Shown: positions 1-9,121 of the stretch, piece after piece
Layout: every line of letters begins with the position of its first letter
How positions within the stretch are numbered: position 1 is the first letter of the stretch
From: Candidatus Limnocylindrus primus
GTDB taxonomy: Bacteria > Chloroflexota > Limnocylindria > Limnocylindrales > Limnocylindraceae
Direction of reading: 5' to 3'
Assembly: GCA_003670475.1 (NCBI GenBank)
Contig: QWRJ01000006.1
Coordinates: 11,430-44,750 of the forward strand
Length of the DNA stretch: 33,321 nucleotides
Notes under the pieces: model-generated
Databases searched by the model: none
Seen by the model: the letters and a program-made list of their open reading frames with translations, nothing else
What the model was told of the DNA's origin: nothing
Translations under genes and position numbers: made by a program

Positions 1-396
1 ACGCAGGGGGCGCTCAGACTCTACGGCGACCTGGTTGAGGCGGGGATTCCGGCAGAAGATGCGCGCTTCGTCTTCCCGAACGCCACGCGTACCAACCTGA
101 TCATGACGGTGAACCTGCGCGCCCTCATCCACATGTCGGGCCTCCGCCTCTGCACCATGGCGCAGTGGGAGATTCGTCGACTCTTCCAACTCATCCGCCA
201 TGAGGTCTTTGCGGTGAGCCCCTTCCTTGGCAGCTTCCTCGCCCCCAAGTGCATCCCGCTCGGCTACTGCGATGAGTCTGGCAACAAGGATGGCCACTGC
301 CCAATCCGACCGCACAAGGATCAGGTGCTCGGCGCGTGGGCAGAACGAGCCGCCGCAGCAAAGGCGAACGGCCGCGCCCTCCCGATCGCGGAGTAG
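1..396 (+). CDS. thyX: Flavin-dependent thymidylate synthase ThyX, C-terminal part (5' truncated by window edge)
   Basis: Frame 1 is open from base 1: TQGALRLYGDLVEAGIPAEDARFVFPNATRTNLIMTVNLRALIHMSGLRLCTMAQWEIRRL..., typical ThyX C-terminal half; Cys-containing tail KCIPLGYC...CPIRPHK; stop TAG at 394-396. Confidence 0.9.
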   Translation, partial: TQGALRLYGDLVEAGIPAEDARFVFPNATRTNLIMTVNLRALIHMSGLRLCTMAQWEIRRLFQLIRHEVFAVSPFLGSFLAPKCIPLGYCDESGNKDGHCPIRPHKDQVLGAWAERAAAAKANGRALPIAE

Positions 397-839
397 CACG
401 CGCGGCGTTTCGGCGCGCCAAGGGGTTGAAAAGGATCAAGAAAGAGTTGCACCCGAAGTGCCGATCCGATGTCAGGGGCGACGCTTGCACGCCGGTTCCC
501 CTCCGCTGTGGGATCGGATCGAGTCACTCAAGCCGAATGGCCGAGTTCCCTGGCGACCCTCCGCTCCAACTGCACAAGTAGCCTTATGCGTTGGTGGTCC
601 TTCACCAGCTCTGATCGTTGCCGATCAGTTCGATCCCGTCATCACCGCAGTCCGTTCCGCCTGACCGATTGCTCGGTCGGCAGTTTCACCGCTGGCCTCT
701 TCGGGCTACGCCAAGCATCCCAGCCGCACGTGTACGAGTGAAGGGAGTTATCCACGAACTTACCGCTCTGTTACGAGGACTTCTCCACGCGGGCGGCAGT
801 GTGGCGCGTAGATTGTGGAAAACTCGCCGTTCGCGCTGA
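397..839. other. Long intergenic region between convergent thyX and moaA with several inverted repeats; no convincing ORF
   Basis: No ORF here has a recognisable domain. Inverted repeats: CGATCCGAT(462-470)/ATCGGATCG(513-521) enclosing AGGGG(474-478)/CCCCT(498-502); CTGATCG-TTGC-CGATCAG (611-628); CTGACCGA-TTGC-TCGGTCGG (661-680). Confidence 0.5.
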
Positions 840-1931
840 TCAGCCGCCGACGCGGAACATCTCCACCTTCGGCAGGCGGTTCGCCGTCTCCGCGTCGCGG
901 ATCTCGGAATATCGATCATCACGCGCCGACCAACGGGCGTGGAGCGCATCGCGGAGCGCCGCCGCGTCTGGGACTGGTCGCAGATAGCGCTTCAGATCGC
1001 TCCCTTCAGAAGCGAAGAGGCAGGTGTAGAGCTGCCCATCGGCGCTCACCCGCGCCCGTGTGCAGTCGCCGCAGAAGGGGGCGCTGACCGACGCGATCAG
1101 GCCGATCTCCCCTCTCCTGTCCAGATAGCGATAGCGGTTCGCCACCTCGCCCGGGCGCGACGGCGCGAGCGCCTCCAGCGGGTAGCGCGCGTGGAGCTGC
1201 GCCAGGATCTCACTCGCCGGCACCACCTCATCCAGGCGCCAGCCGTTGCTACTCCCCACATCCATGTACTCGATCAGGCGAAGGGTGTGGCCCCCTTCGC
1301 GAGCGAACGTCGCAAGCGCCGGGACATCCGCATCATTGACGCCGCGGCGAATCACCGCATTCAACTTGATGCCGCTGAAGCCCGCTGCGGTTGCCGCAGC
1401 AATCCCCTCCAGGACGCTCTCAAGGGGGAGTGCGCTCCCTGACATGCGCGTAAACGTTGCGGGGCTCAGCGAGTCAAGTGAGACAGTGATCCGGTTCAGC
1501 CCCGCGGCACGGAGCGGTGCGGCGAGCTTGGCGAGGAGCGAACCATTCGTTGTCAGCGCAATGTCAAGTGGCTCTCCACTGAGCGCTTCGCTCGCATCCA
1601 GCGCGCGTAGCAGCGCAACAAGTTGTTCCAGATCACGGCGAACAAGCGGCTCGCCCCCCGTGATGCGCAGCGTCCGCGCGCCGAGCGCCACAAGCTCGCG
1701 CGCCACCAGGGCAAGCTCTTCAAAGGTGAGCAGTTCGGCGCGTGGAAGGAAGGCGAAGTCGGGACCGAAGATCTCCGCCGGCATGCAGTAGCTGCAGCGG
1801 AAGTTGCAGCGGTCGGTGACGGAGAGGCGAACGTCGCGCAGCGGGCGTTGCAGTGTGTCAACGGGGGCACCGCTGTAGATGGGGAGGGAGCGAGCGGTTC
1901 GTGGCATCTGACTAGTGTAGGCGGCGTGCAC
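840..1931 (-). CDS. moaA: GTP 3',8-cyclase MoaA (radical SAM, molybdenum cofactor biosynthesis)
   Basis: LSVTDRCNFRCSYCMP (CxxxCxxC), LRITGGEPLVRRDL, C-terminal PFCGDCTRARVSADGQLYTCLF and terminal GG. The start could be the internal MPRTARSL. Confidence 0.93.
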   Translation of the reverse strand: MHAAYTSQMPRTARSLPIYSGAPVDTLQRPLRDVRLSVTDRCNFRCSYCMPAEIFGPDFAFLPRAELLTFEELALVARELVALGARTLRITGGEPLVRRDLEQLVALLRALDASEALSGEPLDIALTTNGSLLAKLAAPLRAAGLNRITVSLDSLSPATFTRMSGSALPLESVLEGIAAATAAGFSGIKLNAVIRRGVNDADVPALATFAREGGHTLRLIEYMDVGSSNGWRLDEVVPASEILAQLHARYPLEALAPSRPGEVANRYRYLDRRGEIGLIASVSAPFCGDCTRARVSADGQLYTCLFASEGSDLKRYLRPVPDAAALRDALHARWSARDDRYSEIRDAETANRLPKVEMFRVGG

Positions 1932-1963
1932 GTTAGTGCAGAAAGCTCAAGACGAGCGCGCGG

Positions 1964-3943
1964 CTACTCCTCGGCGGCGCCAGTGTTGCTGCGGATCGTC
2001 TCCACCACGTTGCCGTCGGCGAGGGTGGTGACGTCGCCGAGGGTGCGCCCTTCGGCGATGTCGCGGAGGAGGCGGCGCATGATCTTCCCTGAACGCGTCT
2101 TTGGGAGATCAGGGACGAAGAGGAGGAACTTCGGTCGAGCAATGGCGCCGATCTGCTTCGCCACATGGGAGCGGAGCTCGGAGGCGAAGGCCTCGGAGGC
2201 CTCAACCCCCTTCTTCAGGATGACGAAGGCGAAGATCGCCTGGCCGGTCAGTGGATCGCTCTTCCCTACGACCGCCGCCTCGGCAACGTCGTGATGGTCA
2301 ACAAGCGCCGACTCTACCTCAATGGTGCTGATGCGATGCGCGGAGACGTTCATCACGTCATCCACGCGACCGAGTAACCAGTAGTAGCCCTCTTCGTCGC
2401 GGCGTGCACCGTCGCCGGCAAAGTATGAACCTGGGAATCGGCTCCAGTAGGTCTCCTTGTATCGAGCAGGATCGCCCCAGATGCCGCGCAGCATGGAGGG
2501 CCACGGCTGCGTCAGTGTGAGGAAGCCGCCCGAGCCGAGTGGGACGCTTGCGCCGCTGGCATCCACCACATCGGCGCCAACGCCTGGCATCGCAAAGGTT
2601 GCTGAGCCTGGCTTGGTAGTGGTGACGCCAGGGAGCGGGCTGATCATGATCGAGCCGGTCTCCGTCTGCCACCAGGTGTCCACCACCGGCGTGCGGCCGC
2701 CGCCGATCACGTTGCGGTACCAGATCCACGCCTCTGGATTGATCGGCTCACCAACGGAGCCGAGGAGTCGGAGTGAGCTGAGGTCGTGCTTTGCTGGGTG
2801 CTCTTCGCCTTGACGCATGAAGGCGCGGATCGCCGTTGGCGCGCAGTACAGAATGTTCACCTTCAACTCCTCGATGATCTCCCACCAGCGATCCCATGCT
2901 GGCGTGTCTGGCGTCCCTTCGTACATCACCTGTGTTGCGCCGTTCGCGAGCGGGCCGTAGACGATGTAGGTGTGCCCGGTGATCCAGCCAACATCCGCCG
3001 CGCACCAGTAGACATCGTCGGGCTTGATGTCGAAGACGGCGCGATGCGTGAACGATGCGCCGAGCAGATATCCAGCACTCGTGTGCATGATCCCCTTCGG
3101 CTTCGCCGTGGTGCCGCTCGTGTAGAGCAGGAAGAGGAGCTGTTCGGCGGGCATCGGATCGGCGGGGCAGTCGGCCGACTGCGCAGGGACGAGATCCTGC
3201 CACCAGTGGTCGCGGCCAGCCTTCATCGCCGTCTCGCCCGGCGTTCCTGGCTGGCGACGGCGATAGACGAGCGAGGCGGTGATCGTTGGCGACTTCTCCA
3301 TCGCCTCGTCGGCGATCGTCTTCAGCTCGAAGAAGCTCCCCTTCCGGTAGCCACCGTCGGCGGTGATCAGCACCTTCGCCTCGGCGTCGTTGATGCGGTC
3401 GGCGAGTGCCGTGGCAGGAAAGCCGGAGAAGACCACGCTGTGCGCCGCACCGAGGCGCGCGCAGGCGAGCATGGCGATTGCCACCTCAGGGACCATCGGC
3501 ATGTAGATCGCCACGCGATCGCCCTGGCCAACGCCGAGCGACTTCAGCGCATTCGCGGCCTGCTGCACCTCGCGGTGCAGGTCGTTGTAGGTGAGGGTGC
3601 GCCGATCACCCGGCTCGCCGACCCAGTGAATGGCGATCTTCTCGCCAAGCCCCGCCGCCACATGGCGGTCAACGCAGTTCTCTGCAACGTTCAGCGTGCC
3701 GTCGGCGAACCACTCGGCGAACGGGAGGTTCCACTCCAGCGTCTTGGTGAAGGGGGTGCGCCAGGTGAGGCGCTCACGCGCCTGCTTCGCCCAGAAGGCA
3801 ACGGGGTCGACGGCCGCTTCGGCGTAGATCGCGGCGCTGACGTTGGCTCTGGCGGCCGTGGCGGCGTGAGGTGGGAAGGAGAGGCCCGCCGCCTGGAATG
3901 TTTCAATCGCGTCCTGTTGCGCGTCGTGCTGATCGTCAGCCAT
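1964..3943 (-). CDS. acsA: Acetyl-CoA synthetase (AMP-forming)
   Basis: LLYTSGTTAKPKGIMHTSAGYL AMP-binding motif, WWQTETGSIMISPLPG, C-terminal TRSGKIMRRLLRDIAEG lysine motif. Confidence 0.93.
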   Translation of the reverse strand: MADDQHDAQQDAIETFQAAGLSFPPHAATAARANVSAAIYAEAAVDPVAFWAKQARERLTWRTPFTKTLEWNLPFAEWFADGTLNVAENCVDRHVAAGLGEKIAIHWVGEPGDRRTLTYNDLHREVQQAANALKSLGVGQGDRVAIYMPMVPEVAIAMLACARLGAAHSVVFSGFPATALADRINDAEAKVLITADGGYRKGSFFELKTIADEAMEKSPTITASLVYRRRQPGTPGETAMKAGRDHWWQDLVPAQSADCPADPMPAEQLLFLLYTSGTTAKPKGIMHTSAGYLLGASFTHRAVFDIKPDDVYWCAADVGWITGHTYIVYGPLANGATQVMYEGTPDTPAWDRWWEIIEELKVNILYCAPTAIRAFMRQGEEHPAKHDLSSLRLLGSVGEPINPEAWIWYRNVIGGGRTPVVDTWWQTETGSIMISPLPGVTTTKPGSATFAMPGVGADVVDASGASVPLGSGGFLTLTQPWPSMLRGIWGDPARYKETYWSRFPGSYFAGDGARRDEEGYYWLLGRVDDVMNVSAHRISTIEVESALVDHHDVAEAAVVGKSDPLTGQAIFAFVILKKGVEASEAFASELRSHVAKQIGAIARPKFLLFVPDLPKTRSGKIMRRLLRDIAEGRTLGDVTTLADGNVVETIRSNTGAAEE

Positions 3944-3954
3944 GCGCCACCCAG

Positions 3955-4926
3955 CTAGCTGACGAACTCGTCGTCGCTAACCTCGTGCTCCTGCTCGTCT
4001 TCATCCTCATCCTTTAGGACGGGGACGATCCCCGTGCGTCGCTGTGCGGCACCGCTCCAGCCGAGCTTGTGGCTGATGCCACGCGCCGCATCGCGCGCTG
4101 CGGTGATCAGGTCGGGAAGTTGTGTTGCGTTGACGCGTGCCGATGCGCCCCAGACAACTACAGTGGCGATCACCGAGCCGCGCGCGTCACAGACCGGGAC
4201 AGCGGCGGCGGAGAGTCGCTCATCCCACTCGCCGATCGCTACGGCATAACCGCGACGGCGCACAAGTGCCAACTCTTCAAGAAGTGCGCGTGGGTCGGTG
4301 ATAGTGCGCGACGTGTACTGCACCAGACCGCGGCGGGCAATAGCGAGCACGGTGCGCTCTGGGAGCGACGCGAGCAGCACCTTGCCGGCGGCGATCGCAT
4401 GCATTGCAACTGGTCGGCCAGTGATGTCTGGCATCGGTGTCAGGTTTGGTCCATCAATCTGGCAGATGGCAACAGATGCGCCAACGCCGTCAAAGACTTC
4501 AAGGCTGACCGTCTCGTGTGATCGCTTGGCAAGCTGCTCAAGCTCTGACTGCGCAATGGTGCGCAGGTCAAGGGTGCGCTCCGCCGATTGCGCGAGGCGG
4601 ATGATGCCGACGCCGAGTCGGAAGTGTCCCGTCTCGCGATCCTGTTCGACTAGGCCGCGTCGCTCCAACGTAGAGAGGAGTCGGCTCACGGTGGACTTGT
4701 GCAGGTCAAGGGCGTGGGAGAGGTCGGTGACGGAGGCGGCACCATCGGCGTCACCGAGGCTGACAAGGAGGGCGGCGGCACGGTCCACGGATCGGACGGC
4801 GGCATCATCACCACCAGGGACGAGCATGGCGCTATCGCGGAAGGCGCGATCCGAAGCGGTGCCCGGGTCGAACTCGACATCAGGGCCGCTCGTGATGATC
4901 TCCTCAGCCTTCACGTTCACCTCCAT
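3955..4926 (-). CDS. IclR-family transcriptional regulator
   Basis: N-terminal wHTH (SVDRAAALLVSLGDADGAASVTDLSHALDLHKSTVSRLLSTLERRGLVEQD) plus IclR effector domain; acidic C-terminal tail. Confidence 0.9.
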   Translation of the reverse strand: MEVNVKAEEIITSGPDVEFDPGTASDRAFRDSAMLVPGGDDAAVRSVDRAAALLVSLGDADGAASVTDLSHALDLHKSTVSRLLSTLERRGLVEQDRETGHFRLGVGIIRLAQSAERTLDLRTIAQSELEQLAKRSHETVSLEVFDGVGASVAICQIDGPNLTPMPDITGRPVAMHAIAAGKVLLASLPERTVLAIARRGLVQYTSRTITDPRALLEELALVRRRGYAVAIGEWDERLSAAAVPVCDARGSVIATVVVWGASARVNATQLPDLITAARDAARGISHKLGWSGAAQRRTGIVPVLKDEDEDEQEHEVSDDEFVS

Positions 4927-4945
4927 CTGGAGCCGCTTAGGGCCC

Positions 4946-5052
4946 GTATCTAGGGTCGGTATCTGGATGCTTACCGCGGAGGGGGATCATCATCCCGCCA
5001 GGGGGGATCCGTCAACATAGACCCCCTAGTAGACCCCCTGATAGACCCTCAC
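4946..5052. promoter_or_regulatory. Candidate operator array in the divergent iclR/crtI intergenic region
   Basis: Three direct repeats TAGACCCCCT (5018), TAGACCCCCT (5030), TAGACCCTCA (5042) with exact 12-bp period; roughly inverted boxes AGGGGGATC (4980), AGGGGGGATC (5000) and TAGGGTC (4951). Confidence 0.5.
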
Positions 5053-5141
5053 AACGACCGATTTCCGCAGTGGGACCTACGATGGGGCGGAGCGGCGCCC
5101 AGGAGCTGGCGCACGAGGCGGAGGCAGACCGAGGAGGGCGC

Positions 5142-6677
5142 ATGGGGGTTCCACAGGGACGACGGGCGCTCATCGTGGGGAGCGGCTTCGGCGGCCTCTC
5201 CACGGCAATTCGCCTCCTCTCCGACGGCTGGCAGGTGAGCATCCTGGAGGCCCGCGGCGAGATCGGCGGACGCGCCTCGCGCATCCGTGAGGGGGGCTAC
5301 ACCTTCGACACTGGCCCATCACTGATCACCATGCCCTGGCTCTTTGAGGAGGTCTTCGCCGCCGCTGGCGAGAAGATGTCTGATCACGTCACGCTACGCC
5401 AGCTGCAGCCGGGCTACCGCATCTTCTGGACCGGCGAGGATCGTCACTTTGATTTTGGTAGCGACCAAGAGGCGCTCCGTGACGAGATGCGCAAGTTCTC
5501 AGCGGCAGACGCCGCGCAACTTGACGCCTTCATCGCAGCATCGGGCGATATTCATCGCAAGGGGATCCTGGTCTCTGGTCGGCAGAACTTCTTGAAGCTC
5601 GCCGACTTCGTCAAGCTCCTCCCCACCATGGCAAAGCTTGACGCGATCCGTTTCCTTGAAGGCTGGGTATCCAAGTTCTTCAAGGAGCCGCACGTGCAGC
5701 AGGCGTTCGGCTTCCACTCGCTCTTCATTGGCGGCGACCCTTCGCGCGTCCCTGCAATCTATTCGGCACTCGCCTATCTGCAGATTGCTGACGGCATCTG
5801 GTACGCCGAGGGTGGCGTCTACAGCATCATTGAGGCGTTCGGAAAGATCGTCAAGAAGATGGGCGGCAGCATTTCCCTCAACAGCAAAGTTGATCAGATC
5901 TTGCACCGTGGTGGACGCGCAGTTGGTGTCCGGACCGCTGATGGAACGATCCACGATGCGGATCTTGTGATCTACAACGGTGATGTGACGGCGCGCGATG
6001 CACTCCTTCCAGATCTTCCAGATCTCTTCCCGTGGCGCCTCCGACCACTGCGCACCACCATGTCAGCCCACATGATGTACCTCGGCACAAATAGAAAGTT
6101 CGAGAAGTTGCTGCATCACACCCTTGTGGTCGGTGACGATTACCACGGCTTCATCAAGGATGTGACGCGCGATCGGCGCATGCCACGCAGTAACGCCGTC
6201 TATATCCATGCACCGTCACGCACGGAGCCAGCCATGGCGCCAGAGGGAGGCGACTCGATCGCGATCCTCCTCCCCGTGCCGAACCTGCGCTCTGGCGACG
6301 ACTGGAGCGAAGCTGAACAGCGCATGCGTGATCGCACCCTTTCATGGCTTGAGGACTGGGGCCTCCCCGGGCTACGGGAGAGCATCGTGGTGGAGCGGAG
6401 CTGGACGCCACTCACCTTCCGTGACGAGCTCCTCGCCCCAGACGGGAACGCCTTCGCCGTGGAGCCGTCGCTGCAGCAGTCGGCCTACTTCCGTCATCCG
6501 AACCGTGATCGCGCGCTGAGCGGCCTCTACTACGTGGGCGGCGGCACACACCCAGGGGCTGGGATGCCTGGCGCCCTCCTCACGTCGCAGGTGACACAAG
6601 ACCTGATTCGAGATGACTACCGCGGGCCGTTCAGCTCTCGCGCCAGCGGACCAACAGGGAACCTCGTCGCGCCGTGA
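5142..6677 (+). CDS. crtI: Phytoene desaturase CrtI-like
   Basis: Rossmann motif RALIVGSGFGGLSTAIRLLSDGWQVSILEARGEIGGRAS, TFDTGPSLITMP, C-terminal GLYYVGGGTHPGAGMPGALLTSQ. Start at 5142 has an upstream GAGGAG; the ORF track opens at 5070 (GTG). Confidence 0.92.
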   Translation: MGVPQGRRALIVGSGFGGLSTAIRLLSDGWQVSILEARGEIGGRASRIREGGYTFDTGPSLITMPWLFEEVFAAAGEKMSDHVTLRQLQPGYRIFWTGEDRHFDFGSDQEALRDEMRKFSAADAAQLDAFIAASGDIHRKGILVSGRQNFLKLADFVKLLPTMAKLDAIRFLEGWVSKFFKEPHVQQAFGFHSLFIGGDPSRVPAIYSALAYLQIADGIWYAEGGVYSIIEAFGKIVKKMGGSISLNSKVDQILHRGGRAVGVRTADGTIHDADLVIYNGDVTARDALLPDLPDLFPWRLRPLRTTMSAHMMYLGTNRKFEKLLHHTLVVGDDYHGFIKDVTRDRRMPRSNAVYIHAPSRTEPAMAPEGGDSIAILLPVPNLRSGDDWSEAEQRMRDRTLSWLEDWGLPGLRESIVVERSWTPLTFRDELLAPDGNAFAVEPSLQQSAYFRHPNRDRALSGLYYVGGGTHPGAGMPGALLTSQVTQDLIRDDYRGPFSSRASGPTGNLVAP

Positions 6678-7582
6678 CCCTGCTCCGCCCAGAGATCCGC
6701 GCACTCCTCCCTGAGGCGCGGCAGACCATTAACCGCGTCGCGCGCAGCTTCTCCTTGGCGGCGCGACTCCTTCCCAACCAGATCCGCAACGACGTTGAAC
6801 TCCTCTACCTCGTCCTGCGCACACTTGACGATCTCGTAGACGTTGACGTGCGCGCTGGCGGAAGCACGCGCGACGCGGCGGAGCGACGCATCGCCGCTAT
6901 TGAAGCCTGGGCGAGCGGCAAAGGGATTGGGGCGACTGCAGCGAACGCGCCAGAGGTCAGCCGTGAGCTGCTCATCCTGGACGACCTTGCACGCCGACAC
7001 CCAGATCTTCCGCGCGACGCAGTGCACGACTTTCTCGCCGGCATGCGTGCCGACCTTGCTGGGCCCCAGATAGAGACTGATCAGGACGCAGCGCACTACT
7101 GCTATCAGGTTGCGGGGACGGTTGGTCGACTGATGGCCTCCATGCTCGGCGTGGCCCCCGGTCATGAGCGCGAAGCGGATCGTGCCGCTCGTGCGCTTGG
7201 ATCCGCCATGCAGCGAACCAACATCCTGCGCGACATTGATGAAGACCTTGCGAACGGGAGGGTCTACCTCTCCGCCGCATCACTCCGCGCGCACAACATC
7301 AACCCTGCCGCAGCAAGCGGATCAACATCACTGCGCGACGCAGATCGCGGCGAACTTCTTCGAGACGAGATCGCGCGCGCTGATACGGAATATGACGAAG
7401 GTCTCAACGGGATTCGCTACCTAACGCATGGCGGCCGCTCAATCCGCGCCGCAGCACTCCTCTACCGAGAGATCCTGCGACAGATTGAGCGCGAAGGCTA
7501 CGGCGCGCGACGTCCACACCGACCAGTGGTTGGACGTGCGCGTAAGGCAGCCCTTCTCGCGCGTGCGGCTATCGGCGGCTAA
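6674..7582 (+). CDS. crtB: Phytoene synthase CrtB-like
   Basis: LRTLDDLVDVD and QRTNILRDIDEDLANGRVYLS trans-isoprenyl synthase motifs; GTG start overlaps the crtI stop (GTGA). Confidence 0.92.
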   Translation: MTLLRPEIRALLPEARQTINRVARSFSLAARLLPNQIRNDVELLYLVLRTLDDLVDVDVRAGGSTRDAAERRIAAIEAWASGKGIGATAANAPEVSRELLILDDLARRHPDLPRDAVHDFLAGMRADLAGPQIETDQDAAHYCYQVAGTVGRLMASMLGVAPGHEREADRAARALGSAMQRTNILRDIDEDLANGRVYLSAASLRAHNINPAAASGSTSLRDADRGELLRDEIARADTEYDEGLNGIRYLTHGGRSIRAAALLYREILRQIEREGYGARRPHRPVVGRARKAALLARAAIGG

Positions 7583-8189
7583 GACTCCGGCCGCTGAGGC
7601 CGAGGCTGAGCACACCTTCACGGAGCACGATCAGCCCAACGGCGAGCGCCGCAACCGCATCCGCCCAACCAACGCCGAACTGCGCGATGGCGGCAAGCCC
7701 GACGAGGCTGAGGAGTGCAAGGAGTGCGCCGATCGCGGTGAGGAAGCTGTCGGCGCGGAGTGCGCCGCTGCGGAGACGGATCGCAACGCGTCGCTTCAGG
7801 AGTGCAAGCGGCGGCTGCACGACGAGTGAGGCACAGAGGAGCAGGACGCCAAGATCGCTCCCGTCTGGGTGCGCCCCTTCAGCGAGTGCCTGCACCGAAC
7901 CTGCGATCAGATAGATGCCAAGCGAACAGAGGGCGGCGCCAACGACACGCTCCGCCACCCGCTCCACTCGTTCGGCTCGTCGTGGTGCACGCACCTCAAC
8001 GGCGAAGCGCCAGACCAGCGCCACCGATGCTGACGCATCAATCAACGCGTTGACGCCGAATCCGAGCAGCGAGAGTGCGCCGCTCTGCAGCGCGGCGAAG
8101 ACGGCGACAGCGCCCACAAGGGAGCTCCAGACGATACTGACGACGGAGAGTCGGGTTGCAGTGGAGAGATCGTCAGCGCGACGTGGCAC
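7569..8189 (-). CDS. Small cation-diffusion-facilitator-like membrane protein (TM domain only)
   Basis: Multi-TM; RLSVVSIVWSSLVGAVAVFAALQSGALSLLGFGVNALIDASASVALVWRF and ALRADSFLTAIGALLAL...WADAVAALAVGLIVLREG resemble CDF TM segments; no cytoplasmic C-terminal domain. Confidence 0.65.
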   Translation of the reverse strand: MPRRADDLSTATRLSVVSIVWSSLVGAVAVFAALQSGALSLLGFGVNALIDASASVALVWRFAVEVRAPRRAERVERVAERVVGAALCSLGIYLIAGSVQALAEGAHPDGSDLGVLLLCASLVVQPPLALLKRRVAIRLRSGALRADSFLTAIGALLALLSLVGLAAIAQFGVGWADAVAALAVGLIVLREGVLSLGLSGRSLSRR

Positions 8190-9121
8190 TAGTGCGCTCG
8201 GGTATACCGCGCCAGTGCGGCGAGGGCGACAACAACGATCGCCGTGCCGAGCAACTGGAATCCGGACGGCTGATCACCGAGGAAGAGGACGCCACCAACG
8301 AGTGCGATCACAGGGACCAGTGTGCCGAACTGCGCGGTGGTGGTGGTTGGAATGCGCTTGGTGGCCTCAAGGAAAAGGATGAACGGCGCGGCGCCACCGA
8401 AGATGCCCGTGGCAACCGCTACGGCCCAAACAGAGAATTCGGTTGGGATGCCAGGGTCACCGCCGAGGATTCCAACACGAACGGCGAGGACCGCGGCGGA
8501 GGCGAGCGCTGCAACGAGAAGTTGTGACGCCACGAGCGGGAGCACGGGGACGGTGCGCACCAGCTTGGAAGAGACGAGCGAATAGGTCGCGCCACAGAGG
8601 AGTCCGAATACGGAGAAGAGGATGCCAAGCGGATTGAGCGATCCACCGAACGCATCACCGCCGATCACCAACCCAACGCCGCCAATGGAGACGACCATCA
8701 GCGCCGCCGCCGTGCCGCTCACCCGCTCACCCAAAAATGGGAGCGCCAGGAGCGCAACGAGCACTGGGTTGAGTGATGAGACGAGGGCGACAAAGGCGCC
8801 GCTGCTAAAGATGATGCCGATGTTGCCGAGCGTGTAGGCGCCCCACGGCTCGATCAGCCCCGTTGCTGCGGCACGCGTTAGGCCAGGGTGACGGAAGCCG
8901 CCAAGCTGACCGCGCAGCGCACCGATCACCATCAGCACCACGAAACCAACGCTCAGTTCAAGGACGAGGAACGTATCGTTCCCCATCCCTGATGAGAGGA
9001 CGTAGTCCGACGTTGTTGCGCCAAGCCCCCAGGCCGTCGCCGCACCGATTGCGGCAAGGATCCCGATCGTGCGCTGGGAGGCACCGCGCAGTGCGCCTGC
9101 GGCGCCGCCCCGCCTGCTCAC
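8189..9121 (-). CDS. EamA/DMT-superfamily transporter
   Basis: Ten-TM pattern with two internally similar halves (AAIGAATAWGLGATTSDYVLS...; ILFSVFGLLCGATYSLVSSKLV...). Confidence 0.85.
   Translation of the reverse strand: MSRRGGAAGALRGASQRTIGILAAIGAATAWGLGATTSDYVLSSGMGNDTFLVLELSVGFVVLMVIGALRGQLGGFRHPGLTRAAATGLIEPWGAYTLGNIGIIFSSGAFVALVSSLNPVLVALLALPFLGERVSGTAAALMVVSIGGVGLVIGGDAFGGSLNPLGILFSVFGLLCGATYSLVSSKLVRTVPVLPLVASQLLVAALASAAVLAVRVGILGGDPGIPTEFSVWAVAVATGIFGGAAPFILFLEATKRIPTTTTAQFGTLVPVIALVGGVLFLGDQPSGFQLLGTAIVVVALAALARYTRAH

Noticed and set aside
611-660. Possible tRNA T-arm (GTTCGATCC-like) in the thyX-moaA gap
   Set aside because: Flanking bases do not form a 5-bp T-stem and no anticodon or D-arm could be placed.
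227-664. 145-aa plus-strand ORF overlapping the thyX end and intergenic gap
   Set aside because: Out of frame with the conserved ThyX coding sequence; Arg/Ser/Pro-rich, no domain.
748-822. Chromosomal origin of replication
   Set aside because: Only one motif matches the DnaA-box consensus fully, no AT-rich unwinding element and no dnaA/dnaN/gyr genes; kept only as a weak motif-spacing observation.
2786-3958. 390-aa plus-strand ORF antisense to acsA
   Set aside because: Low-complexity Arg/Gly/Leu-rich product with no recognisable domain, opposite a well-conserved acetyl-CoA synthetase; typical antisense ORF in GC-rich DNA.
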